Positions 8,331 through 17,154 are shown, numbered from the stretch's first letter. The stretch: DNA of 32,835 nucleotides from Gammaproteobacteria bacterium (GCA_002689445.1 NZGC01000089.1:1-32835), one strand, 5' to 3'. Numbers and translations: made by a program. The notes: generated by a model not told the origin, from the sequence alone.

Positions 8331-9625
8331 GTCTCTCCAGGAACGATTGAGGGTCCAGGACTTTGGTAGAAAGCGGTCAACACATCCACTAGGTGCTGTG
8401 CGTCCTGAGCGCCGGCTAATTCTCGAATGGAGTGCATACCAAAAGTGGGTAGCCCAACATCGAGCGTTTTAATACCCAGTTTGCTGGCAGTAATCGGCCC
8501 AATGGTACTGCCGCATCCCATATCTGATCGAGTGACAAAAACCTGATGCGGGATACCCTTGTCTTCGCATAGGGACTTAAATATTGCGTGGGTATCTGAG
8601 TTGGTGGCATATCTTTGGTTTGCATTAATCTTGATCACTGGACCGCCATTGAGCTTGGGACCATGCCGAGGTTCATGCTTGGCTGAAAAGTTGGGATGAA
8701 CGCCGTGAGCATTATCGGTCGAAATGAGCATAGAGGCGGCTAGACTGCGTATTTTTGACTCTGATGAGGGCGTCAAGCGATCAATCACATCCACCAAAAA
8801 GCTACCATCGGCGCCAGCATACGAGGCGCTACCGACCTCCTCGTGATCGTTGAATATGATCATGGCATTAGGGGCTTGCGGAGAAGCAATCAGCGCCTCG
8901 AGGGCTAAGAAACATGACAGCAGGTTATCCAGTCGAGCGCTGGCAATAAAATCGCTGTGCAAGCCTGTCAGTCGAGGGGCCTGCGTGTCATAAAAGCTAA
9001 GATCAAAAGCCAAAATGGTTTCAATCTGTGCGTCAGGATGGCAGCGCTTGACCTGCTCGATCAGTTGATGATGAAAGTCAAAGTCAACTTGAGCAACGAT
9101 TGGCGGAAGATCAGTCTGTGGATTAACGGTACGGGCGTTGTTAGCCTCCCGGTCTAAATGAATGGCGAGACTAGGAATGGTTGCAACAGGCACCTCAAAA
9201 TCAATGAGTGCGCTGCGTAACTGGCCATCGAGACATTTGTAGGTGACTTTCCCCGCTAAGCTCAGATCTCGATCAAACCAAGGGTTGAGTAGCACGCCGC
9301 CATAGACTTCAACCGCGATTTGTTGGTAACCCTTACATTCGAAAACGGGGTTGGGTTTTACTTTTAGGCAAGGACTGTCCGTGTGGGCGCCGACCATCTT
9401 AAAACCGGTATCGGGCAGGCTGTCAGGGTCGTAATTAAAAGCAATGATTGAGGAGTCATTGCGGGTGACGAAATATCGTCCTTTTTGTAGCGTCCAAGCG
9501 GAGGCTTCATCAATGGCCTTAAATCCGGCAGCGTTGAGGCGGTTAGCGGTTATTTGAGTGGCGTGAAAGGGTGTTGGAGAAGCCTTAATATAGTCCAACA
9601 GTTGCGTTAAAAGTGAGCTGGTCAT
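8327..9625 (-). CDS. apeB: M18 family aspartyl aminopeptidase
   Basis: A 432-residue cytosolic metallo-aminopeptidase (M18). Zinc-site and catalytic motifs are visible: V-G-A-H-T-D-S-P with H81, F-N-D-H-E-E-V-G, I-S-T-D-N-A-H-G-V-H-P-N, and C-terminal G-C-G-S-T-I-G-P-I and P-T-F-G-M-H-S-I-R-E. Members remove N-terminal acidic or other residues from peptides. I place the start at ATG 9625 (MTSSLLTQLLDYIKASPTPFH), which gives the standard family N-terminus. An in-frame TTG at 9667 would add a 14-residue unrelated leader. The gene is convergent with sbcB and divergent from the riboswitch-controlled gene. Confidence 0.94.
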   Translation of the reverse strand: MTSSLLTQLLDYIKASPTPFHATQITANRLNAAGFKAIDEASAWTLQKGRYFVTRNDSSIIAFNYDPDSLPDTGFKMVGAHTDSPCLKVKPNPVFECKGYQQIAVEVYGGVLLNPWFDRDLSLAGKVTYKCLDGQLRSALIDFEVPVATIPSLAIHLDREANNARTVNPQTDLPPIVAQVDFDFHHQLIEQVKRCHPDAQIETILAFDLSFYDTQAPRLTGLHSDFIASARLDNLLSCFLALEALIASPQAPNAMIIFNDHEEVGSASYAGADGSFLVDVIDRLTPSSESKIRSLAASMLISTDNAHGVHPNFSAKHEPRHGPKLNGGPVIKINANQRYATNSDTHAIFKSLCEDKGIPHQVFVTRSDMGCGSTIGPITASKLGIKTLDVGLPTFGMHSIRELAGAQDAQHLVDVLTAFYQSPGPSIVPGET

Positions 9626-9704
9626 AGTGCTGCGGTAATGGGGATGATCAAAAATTATAACAGTCAAAACACCGTTGGCCGAAGTCTCATTACTGGCAGT
9701 TTCG

Positions 9705-9733
9705 TTGAATTGTCTGTAGCGGCGTACTACAAT
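9705..9733 (+). promoter_or_regulatory. Sigma-70-type promoter feeding the riboswitch
   Basis: A -35 TTGAAT (9705-9710) and a -10 TACAAT (9728-9733) are separated by exactly 17 nt. The predicted start site, about 6-7 nt downstream, falls at 9739-9740, the first bases of the aptamer stem P1. The fit of promoter to RNA start supports both calls. Confidence 0.72.
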
Positions 9734-9737
9734 TTAA

Positions 9738-9790
9738 GCGCGCCGATTTGAAACCAGCTTGCGGGCGCGATAAAAATTCGGCTAAAGCGG
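9738..9790 (+). ncRNA. SAM-II-like S-adenosylmethionine riboswitch aptamer
   Basis: The conserved SAM-II/SAM-V blocks occur in order: GATTTG (9745-9750), GCTTGC (9757-9762), GATAAA (9769-9774) and GCTAAAG (9781-9787). P1 is a perfect 6-bp stem, CGCGCC (9739-9744) with GGCGCG (9764-9769). The H-type pseudoknot can form between CC-GCTT (9754-9760, A9756 bulged) and AAGCGG (9785-9790). This matches the known SAM-II fold and lies upstream of a sulfur amino-acid gene, as expected. SAM-V is the closest alternative because it shares these blocks. Known members repress methionine biosynthesis genes when SAM is bound. Confidence 0.85.
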
Positions 9791-9795
9791 CTGAG

Positions 9796-9817
9796 CCCGC
9801 GTTGTCGCGGGTTTTTT
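9796..9817 (+). terminator. Riboswitch expression platform: leader terminator
   Basis: The stem is CCCGCG (9796-9801) with CGCGGG (9806-9811), loop TTGT, then six T (9812-9817), ending only 5 nt before the AGGAG of the next gene. The 5' arm region GCCCGC (9795-9800) is perfectly complementary to GCGGGC (9761-9766) in the aptamer. An antiterminator can therefore form when the aptamer is not folded. SAM binding should give termination. Confidence 0.85.
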
Positions 9818-9834
9818 GGTTTAGGAGCCCAATG

Positions 9835-11055
9835 ATGGGATTTACAACAAAGCTTTTGCACTCGGATCGTAGGTTTGGGGTTGAGCATGGCAATTTGGTC
9901 AAGCCAATGCACCCAGGGGTTACCTATGGGTATGAAGATGTGCACGATCTGAATGCGGTCTTTCAGGGAAAGCAAAAGGGTTATACCTATGGTCGTCAGA
10001 TTAATCCGACGGTTGAGGCCCTTCAACAGAAGATCAACTTGATGGAGCAGGGTCATGCGAGCCTCGCATTCTCGACGGGAATGGCGGCGATTGGCACTAT
10101 GCTGTTTGCGTTGTTAAAAAGAGGTGATCATGTGGTTGCCTCGCAATACTTATTTGGCAATACCGCGAGCCTGTTTGATTCATTTTCGCGTCACGGTATT
10201 GAGGTTTCTTTTGTCGATATGGTGGAGGCCGAAAAGGTTGAGGCCGCCATCCAAGCCAACACTCGTTTGCTGTTTGTAGAGACGATCGCAAACCCTCGAA
10301 CTCAAGTGGCTGATCTAGAGGGATTGGGTGCCTTGTGTAACGCTCGTGGGCTGATTTATGTCATAGACAATACCCTCACCAGCCCCTATCTCTTTCAACC
10401 AAGAGAAGTCGGCGCTACCTTCACGATTCACTCGCTAACCAAGTACATTGGCGGCCACGGGAACGCGCTTGGCGGTAGCGTTACCGACCTTGGTACCTTC
10501 GATTGGCAAGCGTTCCCAAATATATTGCCTGACTATCGATCGGGGGATCCGAAGCTGTACGCAGTGAATCAAATGAAAAAGAAAGGTCTGCGAGACTTCG
10601 GTGGCAGTCTGGCCGCAGAGGCCGCCCACAGGTTATCTGCAGGGGCAGATACATTGGCGCTCAGGATGGAGAAGGCTTGCGATAATGCGGCGGCGTTAGC
10701 AAGCTTTTTTGAGTCCCATCCGGCGATAGAGCGGGTTTATTATCCCGGTCTTCACTCTCACGGCCAGCACGCGAGGGTAAAGCAACTGTTTCAGCGTCCT
10801 GGGGCGATTTTGAGTATTGAGCCAAAGCCAGAGATCGATTATCTCGCGATGCTGAATCGTCTGCAGACGGTGGTTAAAGCAACCCATTTGGGTGATGTTA
10901 GGACTCTCGCGATCCCAGTCGCGCACTCGATTTTTTATGAAATTGGTGCTGCTCGAAGAGCTGATATGGGAATTAAGGATCACTTGATACGATTTTCGGT
11001 CGGTATCGAGGATGTTGAGGACCTTTTATCTGATTTTGAGCAGGCATTGGGCTGA
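9835..11055 (+). CDS. Cystathionine gamma-synthase family PLP enzyme
   Basis: A 406-residue member of the Cys/Met metabolism PLP family (fold type I). Visible features are a Y-T-Y-G-R-x-x-N-P-T-V motif at about 50-60 and an S-T-G-M-A-A-I phosphate-binding loop near 80-86. The V-E-T-I-A-N-P stretch is near 148-154, the cofactor Asp is D178 (Y-V-I-D-N-T), and the Schiff-base lysine is K203 (S-L-T-K-Y-I-G-G-H-G). It acts in transsulfuration or direct sulfhydrylation, using activated homoserine, or as a lyase; the family does not allow a safe choice. The SAM riboswitch leader argues for a biosynthetic, methionine-forming role. AGGAG at 9823-9827 is 7 nt from ATG 9835 and 4 nt from ATG 9832; I chose 9835. 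Confidence 0.9.
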   Translation: MGFTTKLLHSDRRFGVEHGNLVKPMHPGVTYGYEDVHDLNAVFQGKQKGYTYGRQINPTVEALQQKINLMEQGHASLAFSTGMAAIGTMLFALLKRGDHVVASQYLFGNTASLFDSFSRHGIEVSFVDMVEAEKVEAAIQANTRLLFVETIANPRTQVADLEGLGALCNARGLIYVIDNTLTSPYLFQPREVGATFTIHSLTKYIGGHGNALGGSVTDLGTFDWQAFPNILPDYRSGDPKLYAVNQMKKKGLRDFGGSLAAEAAHRLSAGADTLALRMEKACDNAAALASFFESHPAIERVYYPGLHSHGQHARVKQLFQRPGAILSIEPKPEIDYLAMLNRLQTVVKATHLGDVRTLAIPVAHSIFYEIGAARRADMGIKDHLIRFSVGIEDVEDLLSDFEQALG

Positions 11056-11253
11056 TTGGCATGGCGGGGGTTGCTGCCCGGGTGGTTCAATGGGGGCTGA
11101 GCGTTCAGTAGATTCGGAGTGGTTTCGGATCTGGGCTCCACCGATCACCCTGGTGGATAAAGGATTTGAATGAGCTGCTGGTTCGAGAGGCTGGCGATGC
11201 CATCACTGGGCTAGAAGGCACTGATTGGAGTAACAAAACAGGAGTAAATGGAG

Positions 11254-12162
11254 ATGGCGGCAGCATTATTATCAACGGATTTATCGCTTCCCAATAAGCG
11301 CACCGGTAAAGTGAGAGATTTGTACGATATCACGCTGCCCGGCGGCGGCGAGGGCTTATTGATCATCGCCTCCGATCGAGTGAGTGTGTTTGACGTTGTT
11401 TTAGAAAACGGCATTCCTGGCAAGGGCGAAATGTTGACCCGAATCTCCAAATTTTGGTTTGAATATTTTTCCGGGAGATACCGACATCATTTGGTCAGCA
11501 CCAATATTCGAGACGTCGACGGTCTCAGTGAAGCTGAGTATCAAATGCTAGATGGTCGAGTGATGATTTGTCGAAAAAGCCAGGTGGTGCCTGTCGAGTG
11601 TATTGTCCGAGGCTATCTCACGGGTAGTGGCTATAAAGATTATCTAAAAACGGGAGAGGTCTGCGGAATCGCGTTGCCATCTGGGATGGTAAATTCCGAT
11701 CGTATTGAGTCACCTCTTTTTACCCCCAGCACCAAAGCCGAGACTGGCCACGATGAAAACATCAGTTTTGAAGAGAGCTGCGAGGTCGCGGGTCAAGAAT
11801 TGATGGAGGAGATTAGAAGACAGTCTATCGCTATTTACAACGAGGGACGCGCATACGCCGGGGAGCGCGGAATTCTTATCGCGGATACTAAATTTGAATT
11901 CGGACTAGAACCAGGTTCAAGCGACCCGGTGCTGATTGACGAGGTATTAACACCGGACAGCTCTCGCTTTTGGCCTGCGGATGAATGGCGCCCTGGGGAA
12001 GAGCAAAACAGCTTTGATAAGCAGTTTGTTCGAAACTACACGGAAGGACTGGTCGCAGAGGGGCTTTGGAATAAAGAAGCGCCCGGGCCTAGCTTGCCGA
12101 ACGACGTTATCGAGCAAACCCTCGTACGCTACGATCAGGCGTATCAAAAACTCATGTCTTAA
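11254..12162 (+). CDS. purC: SAICAR synthetase (PurC)
   Basis: Phosphoribosylaminoimidazole-succinocarboxamide synthase, step 7 (bacterial numbering) of IMP synthesis. It joins aspartate to CAIR using ATP. The features are G-K-V-R-D-L-Y near residue 20, [24 protein letters not shown]-x-G-H-D-E-N-I, the [10 protein letters not shown] metal/ATP region, and [12 protein letters not shown]. At about 300 residues it is of the longer, yeast-like bacterial PurC class rather than the 237-residue E. coli type. AGGAG (11240-11244) is 9 nt from ATG 11254 and only 3 nt from ATG 11248, so I chose 11254. It has its own leader and overlaps the msrA stop by 4 nt. Confidence 0.95.
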   Translation: MAAALLSTDLSLPNKRTGKVRDLYDITLPGGGEGLLIIASDRVSVFDVVLENGIPGKGEMLTRISKFWFEYFSGRYRHHLVSTNIRDVDGLSEAEYQMLDGRVMICRKSQVVPVECIVRGYLTGSGYKDYLKTGEVCGIALPSGMVNSDRIESPLFTPSTKAETGHDENISFEESCEVAGQELMEEIRRQSIAIYNEGRAYAGERGILIADTKFEFGLEPGSSDPVLIDEVLTPDSSRFWPADEWRPGEEQNSFDKQFVRNYTEGLVAEGLWNKEAPGPSLPNDVIEQTLVRYDQAYQKLMS

Positions 12163-12788
12163 TAGCAGACTCCAGTACCGCCAAGGCCACAGTAGCCATT
12201 AGGCACTTTGGCAAGATACTGTTGATGATAGTGCTCGGCGTAGTAAAAAGGTACCGTTTCTCTAATCTCGGTCGTGATGCCGGCAAACCCCGCTTGGGTG
12301 AGTTTGGCTTGAAAAGACTGCAGGCTGGCTTTTGCAGCGTCAGTCTGTTCGAGGCTCGTCGTGTAAATACAGGAGCGATACTGTGTTCCAACATCATTAC
12401 CCTGACGCATGCCCTCGGTGGGATTGTGGTTCTCCCAAAAGGTCGTGAGCAAAGCCTCAAGAGATAATTGCTGGGGGTCCCATACCACCAAGACCACTTC
12501 GGTATGACCCGTTTGTCCTGAGCAGACTTCCTCGTAGCTGGGGTTCGGGGTGTGCCCACCTGCGTACCCGGCCGCTGTAGTAAAAACCCCCGGCAGCGCC
12601 CAAAATTTACGCTCAGCGCCCCAGAAACAGCCCATTCCAAATTGAATTTGCGCATAATGGGAAGCGAAAGGGCCAACGAGGGCGTTGCCGTTGACGAAAT
12701 GTTGAGCAGGCACGGGCATCCGCTCAGCTCGTCCAGGCAGTGCAGTATCCGGCGTGGGAACAACCAGCGGTTTTGAAAATAGCCCCAT
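12159..12788 (-). CDS. msrA: Peptide methionine sulfoxide reductase MsrA
   Basis: A 209-residue MsrA that reduces methionine-S-sulfoxide in proteins and free methionine. The catalytic motif G-C-F-W-G-A-E-R lies near residue 51. The family blocks Y-A-G-G-x-T-x-N-P-S-Y, [25 protein letters not shown] and A-E-x-Y-H-Q-Q-Y follow. The C-terminal [11 protein letters not shown] carries the recycling cysteines. The N-terminal extension F-S-K-P...P-G-R matches E. coli-type MsrA. The start is at ATG 12788 ([11 protein letters not shown]); codons further upstream give no family similarity. It is divergent from the PatB-like gene over about 148 bases. Confidence 0.95.
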   Translation of the reverse strand: MGLFSKPLVVPTPDTALPGRAERMPVPAQHFVNGNALVGPFASHYAQIQFGMGCFWGAERKFWALPGVFTTAAGYAGGHTPNPSYEEVCSGQTGHTEVVLVVWDPQQLSLEALLTTFWENHNPTEGMRQGNDVGTQYRSCIYTTSLEQTDAAKASLQSFQAKLTQAGFAGITTEIRETVPFYYAEHYHQQYLAKVPNGYCGLGGTGVCY

Positions 12789-12936
12789 GGCAATATGCCC
12801 CTGAAAATTGAATGATACGCAAAGTATAAAAGGTTTGATCAAAGTTGTGCAGCCCATCGATAGGCTATTGCCGCATCGAGGATTCGCGCTATGCTTGATT
12901 GAATAGCGTGCGTTTTGCAAGAGAGGTTTAGAATCC

Positions 12937-14076
12937 GTGAATCCTTATTTCGATGCCATCCTTGATCGGCAGGGTACCTCAAGCTCGAAGTGGGACAAGT
13001 ATCAAAACCAGGATGTCATCCCTATGTGGGTTGCTGACATGGATTTTGCCGCGCCTCCGGCAGTCATCGCCGCGTTGAAGGATAGAGTCGAGCATCCTGT
13101 ATTCGGATATACTGTGGTGCCTCAATCGCTGAATGAGGTCACTCTCGATCGATTCGCGACCCGGTTTAATTGGCCCTTGCAGGCGGTGCATTTGGAATGG
13201 ACCCCAGGGGTGGTTCCAGCAATTAACCAAGCGATTCGGGGATTGGTTCGACCCGGAGGAGCAGTAGCCACGGCAACGCCGGTTTACCATCCTTTTTTAG
13301 AAGCACCCCGGCACATGTATCGATCCTTGCACACCCTTCCCATGAGCGCTGCAGACAATTGGCAATTCCCCCTCGACGATTTTCGGCGGCTTGCCGAAAC
13401 CAAGCCCGAAGTTGATGTGCTGTTGTTGTGTCATCCGATGAACCCGGTTGGCCGGGTGCTTCCAGACGAAACACTGACGGCTTTAGTCGAGATCTGCGTT
13501 GCTCACGATATAGTGATTATTTCGGATGAAATTCACTCAGAGATTTTGTTTGATGGACGTGAGCATCGACCCCTAGCGACGGTGAGCCCGGCCGCGGCAC
13601 AACAAACGCTCACCTTCCATGCGGCATCCAAGACTTTTAATCTTGCGGGTTTAGGTTGTGCGCTTGCCATTGCTGAAAACCCAAACATAATGGAGCGTTT
13701 CATCGAGGCTGGCGAAGGTATTATGGCGCACGTCAATACTTTGGGTTATGTTGCGACTGAGGCAGCCTGGTCGAGATGTGAAACTTGGCACAAATCGTTA
13801 CTGGCATATTTGACGGATAATCGGAATCTTTTGGTCGAGCGTGTAGCAGCCATACCTCGGATATCGATGCTGGCCCCAGAAGCTACGTATCTGGGGTGGA
13901 TCAATATTGAGGATCTCGAGCTGGATGATCCAGAAGCCTTCTTTTTAAAGGCAGGTGTAGGTATTTCGCCGGGTCAGCAGTTTATGGGGGAAGGCTACAT
14001 ACGATTAAATTTTGGTTGCCCGAAATCTCTGCTGAATCAAGGCCTGGATCGAATCGAAAAAGCGTGCCGTTTTTAG
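12937..14076 (+). CDS. PatB/MalY-family cystathionine beta-lyase (C-S lyase)
   Basis: A 379-residue fold type I PLP enzyme of the MalY/PatB group. Family features are the N-terminal S-S-K-W-D-K-Y and P-M-W-V-A-D-M-D-F (29-37), [10 protein letters not shown] (164-173) and I-I-S-D-E-I-H (194-200). The Schiff-base lysine is K232 in [10 protein letters not shown], and the C-terminal arginine is in Y-I-R-L-N-F-G. These enzymes cleave cystathionine, cysteine or S-methyl compounds to pyruvate, ammonia and a thiol. The start is GTG 12937, preceded by GAGAGG about 10 nt upstream. It lies two genes from the SAM-controlled gamma-synthase-family gene, which suggests one transsulfuration pathway, though the genes are not in one operon. 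Confidence 0.9.
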   Translation: MNPYFDAILDRQGTSSSKWDKYQNQDVIPMWVADMDFAAPPAVIAALKDRVEHPVFGYTVVPQSLNEVTLDRFATRFNWPLQAVHLEWTPGVVPAINQAIRGLVRPGGAVATATPVYHPFLEAPRHMYRSLHTLPMSAADNWQFPLDDFRRLAETKPEVDVLLLCHPMNPVGRVLPDETLTALVEICVAHDIVIISDEIHSEILFDGREHRPLATVSPAAAQQTLTFHAASKTFNLAGLGCALAIAENPNIMERFIEAGEGIMAHVNTLGYVATEAAWSRCETWHKSLLAYLTDNRNLLVERVAAIPRISMLAPEATYLGWINIEDLELDDPEAFFLKAGVGISPGQQFMGEGYIRLNFGCPKSLLNQGLDRIEKACRF

Positions 14077-14180
14077 AAAAGCTGAAAATAGAAGAGCGAA
14101 AAACAAGAAAGCTGAAAGTAAAAGCGTTTGAAATGAAAGATCTTGGAACGAAAGAGCTTGAAACCAACCGGTTGAAAGCA
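14077..14180 (+). repeat. Purine-rich degenerate short repeats
   Basis: A run of imperfect GAAAGCTGAAA-like units (AAAGCTGAAA, GAAAGCTGAAAG, GAAAGAGCTTGAAA, GAGAGCTGAAA) lies just after the PatB-like stop. One plus-strand frame stays open through it and would give a Lys/Glu-rich peptide, but it has no family similarity or good start. I see degraded tandem repeats and no gene. Confidence 0.4.
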
Positions 14181-14222
14181 GGAGAGCTGAAACCTTGCTC
14201 TCATAGCGAAGGGGGGCATGGT

Positions 14223-14242
14223 CCGATGCAGCGATGCATCGG
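14223..14242. repeat. 7-bp hairpin in the enoyl-CoA hydratase leader
   Basis: CCGATGC (14223-14229) pairs with GCATCGG (14236-14242) around a 6-nt loop. No T-run follows, so it is not a simple terminator. It is about 75 nt upstream of the next start codon. Confidence 0.35.
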
Positions 14243-14316
14243 AGGAGCGGCCACTAATGGATGACCGACCCTTACCGCAGTCGATCTGCCCTCAGGGCAA
14301 TAATAGGAGAAAAAAT

Positions 14317-15090
14317 ATGGGATCTTACTGTCAAGTGGAGAAATCGGGTCGGTTAACCGTTGTGACGATTGACCGACCAGAGGTCATGAATGCGCTGCAT
14401 CCCCCTGGAAATCAAGAATTGGCGGAGGTGTTCGATGATTTTACCCAGGATCCAGAGCAATGGGTTGCGATCATCACAGGCGCTGGCGATCGCGCTTTTA
14501 GCGCAGGAAACGATCTCAAGTATCAAGCATCGGGTGGTAAGATGGGGGGGCCGGCAACCGGTTTTGCTGGCTTAACCCAGCGGTTTGATAACGTCAAGCC
14601 GGTCATTGCTGCAGTGAATGGTTTGGCCATGGGCGGCGGTTTTGAAATTGCCCTGGCCTGTGATTTGATCGTTGCAGCGGAGAACGCGGTGTTTGCGCTG
14701 CCTGAGCCTAGAGTAGGTTTGGCTGCGTTGGCCGGTGGTATCCATCGTCTGCCAAGAGAAATTGGCATGAAGCAGGCAATGGGCATGTTGTTAACAGGTC
14801 GCAGAGTATCGGCCCTAGAGGGTCAAAGTTTGGGCTTCGTGAATGAGGTCGCGCCGGAAGGACAAGCGCTATCGGTTGCAAAACGCTGGGCTGAACAAAT
14901 TCTCGAGTGTGCTCCCTTGTCTGTACGTGCGAGCAAAGAAGCGGCGATGCAAGGCATGGCAGCAGATTCGTTAGAGGCGGCGATTACCGGGCGTTACGAT
15001 CAGATTAAAGCGATGTATAAAAGCGCTGACTTTGTTGAGGGGCCAAGCGCTTTTGCAGAAAAAAGAGCACCGAACTGGACAGGACAATGA
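14317..15090 (+). CDS. Enoyl-CoA hydratase/isomerase (crotonase) family protein
   Basis: A 257-residue crotonase-fold protein. The oxyanion-hole stretch is A-F-S-A-G-N-D-L-K near 60-68, and the second is N-G-L-A-M-G-G-G-F-E at 101-110. Both acidic positions of true hydratases appear to be kept: E110 in GGGFE and E130 in A-L-P-E-P-R-V-G. It should hydrate a 2-enoyl-CoA; CaiD-like or short-chain fatty acid substrates are both possible. Start ATG 14317 has AGGAGA 6 nt upstream and gives a standard N-terminus. It has no acyl-CoA dehydrogenase or thiolase neighbour, so the pathway is unclear. Confidence 0.9.
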   Translation: MGSYCQVEKSGRLTVVTIDRPEVMNALHPPGNQELAEVFDDFTQDPEQWVAIITGAGDRAFSAGNDLKYQASGGKMGGPATGFAGLTQRFDNVKPVIAAVNGLAMGGGFEIALACDLIVAAENAVFALPEPRVGLAALAGGIHRLPREIGMKQAMGMLLTGRRVSALEGQSLGFVNEVAPEGQALSVAKRWAEQILECAPLSVRASKEAAMQGMAADSLEAAITGRYDQIKAMYKSADFVEGPSAFAEKRAPNWTGQ

Positions 15091-15243
15091 GGTTGATTGA
15101 ACCGGCAGTGAGATGAACTGAGAGCGAACGCGATAGCGCGAGTGCTCGTAGTCGATGTGCAATGAGAAAGAGTCAACGGGCATACGGGCAAGGGGATGAG
15201 TTAACGTGCCGGGTCTCGATCGAGGTAACTAAAGGAGAATGTC

Positions 15244-15747
15244 ATGGGAGAATCCCTAAGTATCGCTATCATCACCGTATCTGACACTCGAACCGAAGCC
15301 AACGATACGTCCGGAGATTTTTTAGTTGAGGCACTGCAAGGGGCGGGGCATCAGCTGTCAGGTCGAAGTATCGTGGTAGATGACCGATTTTTACTGCGTG
15401 CTGCACTATCTAATTTGATCGCCGACCCGAACGTGCAGGTCGTTTTGATGACCGGGGGAACTGGTTTCACAGGACGGGATTCAACGCCGGAAGCTGTGGC
15501 ACCTCTGCTCGAAACGAAAATCGATGGATTTGGCGAACTTTTTCGGCAACTGTCCTACGCTGAAATTGGAACCTCAACACTACAATCAAGGGCCTTAGGA
15601 GGGTTGGTGAACAACACGCTTGTGTTTTGTATGCCGGGCTCCACGGGAGCGTGTCGCACCGCATGGGAAGGGATTCTCAAAACACAGCTCGATAGTACCC
15701 ACAGGCCATGTAACTTTGCTGAACTGCTCATTCGTGGGCATCATTAA
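15244..15747 (+). CDS. moaB: Molybdenum cofactor protein MoaB
   Basis: A 167-residue MoaB/MogA-type protein that adenylylates molybdopterin before metal insertion. It opens with the family strand I-A-I-I-T-V-S-D-T-R and has the molybdopterin-binding M-T-G-G-T-G-F-T-G-R-D loop. Further motifs are G-F-G-E-L-F-R, S-R-A-L-G-G and C-M-P-G-S-T-G-A. An AGGAG lies about 7 nt before ATG 15244. moeA begins 12 bases after its stop, so the two form an operon. The other moa genes are not in the window. Confidence 0.94.
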   Translation: MGESLSIAIITVSDTRTEANDTSGDFLVEALQGAGHQLSGRSIVVDDRFLLRAALSNLIADPNVQVVLMTGGTGFTGRDSTPEAVAPLLETKIDGFGELFRQLSYAEIGTSTLQSRALGGLVNNTLVFCMPGSTGACRTAWEGILKTQLDSTHRPCNFAELLIRGHH

Positions 15748-15759
15748 GTTGGCAAGTCG

Positions 15760-16959
15760 ATGACACTGATTTCAGTCGAAGAAGCTCAAAGTCGGTTAAT
15801 GTCATTGGTTCCGGAGCCGCCGGTTGCAGTGGAGCGTGTGCCTCTCAGCCAAGGGCTGAACAAGGTGCTGGCAGAACCCATGCTTGCTAAGCACTTTGTG
15901 CCTCCTGCCGACAACAGTGCGATGGATGGATTCGCAGTGCGTTCTCGTGAAGTAATTCCCGGTAAACCTTTATTGATAACTCAGACCATCGCTGCCGGTA
16001 GCGTGGCTGCTCCCTTGGAGATTTCTACCGCGGCTCGAATTTTTACAGGTGGGCAATTACCCAAAGGCGCCGATGCTGTCCTAATTCAGGAGGATGCAGA
16101 ATGGCGCGATCATCAGCTTTATCCCAAGGTTGGGATTGCTGAGGGAAGCAACATTAGACTGAAAGGGCAAGATATCCAGGCCGGGGCGCGAATTGCAGAT
16201 TCGGGACAGCGGCTAAAGCCTGCAGATTTGAGTCTGCTGGCAAGCGTTGGGATTGCTGATGTACCAGTGTTTAAGCCGCTTACGGTGGCCATTTTTTCGA
16301 CCGGCGATGAGTTGGTTGAACCGCCCAACGTGCTCCGGCCAGGTCAAATTTACAATTCGAATCGCTTTGCTCTGCAAGGATTGCTGACCCAAATGGGCAT
16401 CTCTGTGATCGACCTCGGTATTGTGCCGGATGATTTAGCCGAAACAACGGACCGGCTAGCCAGCGCCGCTCAGTCGGCAGATGCGATTATGAGTTCAGGA
16501 GGCGTTTCCGTCGGAGATCGCGATTTTGTGAAAACCGCCGTCGAACAGTTGGGTGCTTTGGATGTCTGGAAATTAGCGATTAAGCCGGGTAAACCCATGG
16601 CCTTTGGGCACGTTAGGGAGACCCCTTTTTTCGGGCTGCCGGGAAACCCCGTATCCACTTTCGTGACTTTTCTGGTTTTGGCGAAACCGTTTTTGGAGCA
16701 ACTCCAAGGTCAAAAAGTCGCAACGGATGAGACCTGGCCAGGGATATCAACCTTTGCATTTAAGGCGGGAGGGCGACAAGAGTATCTGCGTGTTCGGGCG
16801 AGTCGAGATGACCAAGGGATTGCGCTGGAGCGGTACGAGGCGCAAGGTTCAGGCGTGATGAGTAGCTTAGCTTGGGCCAATGCACTTGCGATTGTCTCCC
16901 CGCTTCAAGACATTAATCCGGGCGATACCGTGCCATTTATGTTTTTAGACCGTTTTTGA
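15760..16959 (+). CDS. moeA: Molybdopterin molybdenumtransferase MoeA
   Basis: A 399-residue MoeA that inserts molybdate into adenylylated molybdopterin. It shows the N-terminal D-N-S-A-M-D-G-F-A-V-R motif, I-F-T-G-G-Q-L-P-K-G-A-D-A-V near 90-103, I-F-S-T-G-D-E-L, and S-S-G-G-V-S-V-G-D-R-D-F. Later blocks are K-P-G-K-P-M-A-F-G and F-F-G-L-P-G-N-P-V-S. Length is typical (E. coli 411). It follows moaB closely with a weak ribosome site, so coupling to moaB translation is likely. The small membrane gene begins 12 bases after its stop. Confidence 0.95.
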   Translation: MTLISVEEAQSRLMSLVPEPPVAVERVPLSQGLNKVLAEPMLAKHFVPPADNSAMDGFAVRSREVIPGKPLLITQTIAAGSVAAPLEISTAARIFTGGQLPKGADAVLIQEDAEWRDHQLYPKVGIAEGSNIRLKGQDIQAGARIADSGQRLKPADLSLLASVGIADVPVFKPLTVAIFSTGDELVEPPNVLRPGQIYNSNRFALQGLLTQMGISVIDLGIVPDDLAETTDRLASAAQSADAIMSSGGVSVGDRDFVKTAVEQLGALDVWKLAIKPGKPMAFGHVRETPFFGLPGNPVSTFVTFLVLAKPFLEQLQGQKVATDETWPGISTFAFKAGGRQEYLRVRASRDDQGIALERYEAQGSGVMSSLAWANALAIVSPLQDINPGDTVPFMFLDRF

Positions 16960-16971
16960 AGAGGTGAGTCA

Positions 16972-17151
16972 ATGGGATTGTTGCTAATCAGTTTGGTAAG
17001 TGGGAGTCTTTTAGCGTGTGCGCTTTGGCTGGCTGTCGGTAACCAGTTACCCGTCAACGATGAGGAAAAGTGGCCAGCTATTGCCAATATCCTGAGCTAT
17101 GCTGTCGCGATAGCGGCAACCCTTTATCTTTTTATTTTTGTATTGGTCTGA
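16972..17151 (+). CDS. Small two-helix membrane protein (59 aa)
   Basis: A short open frame that I do not recognise. ATG 16972 has GAGGTGAG about 4 nt upstream and the frame ends at TGA 17149-17151. The product has a hydrophobic helix at about 2-22 (LLLISLVSGSLLACALWLAV), a short polar loop with N-D-E-E-K-W, and a second helix at about 36-59. It sits 12 bases after moeA and 3 bases before the methyltransferase start. This suggests a moaB-moeA-small protein-methyltransferase transcript. No function can be assigned. Confidence 0.7.
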   Translation: MGLLLISLVSGSLLACALWLAVGNQLPVNDEEKWPAIANILSYAVAIAATLYLFIFVLV

Positions 17152-17154
17152 TCG

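Noticed and set aside
11056-11253. TTGGCATGG...GTTGCT as a sigma-54 promoter before purC
   Set aside because: The GG to GC spacing is 13 nt rather than 10.
12889-12936. Promoter pair for the PatB-like gene
   Set aside because: TTGCCG and TATGCT at 16 nt match the consensus only moderately, not enough to list.
14016-14264. Lys/Glu-rich plus-strand frame at the end of the PatB-like gene
   Set aside because: It begins inside that gene in another frame and comes from the purine-rich repeats, with no supporting start.
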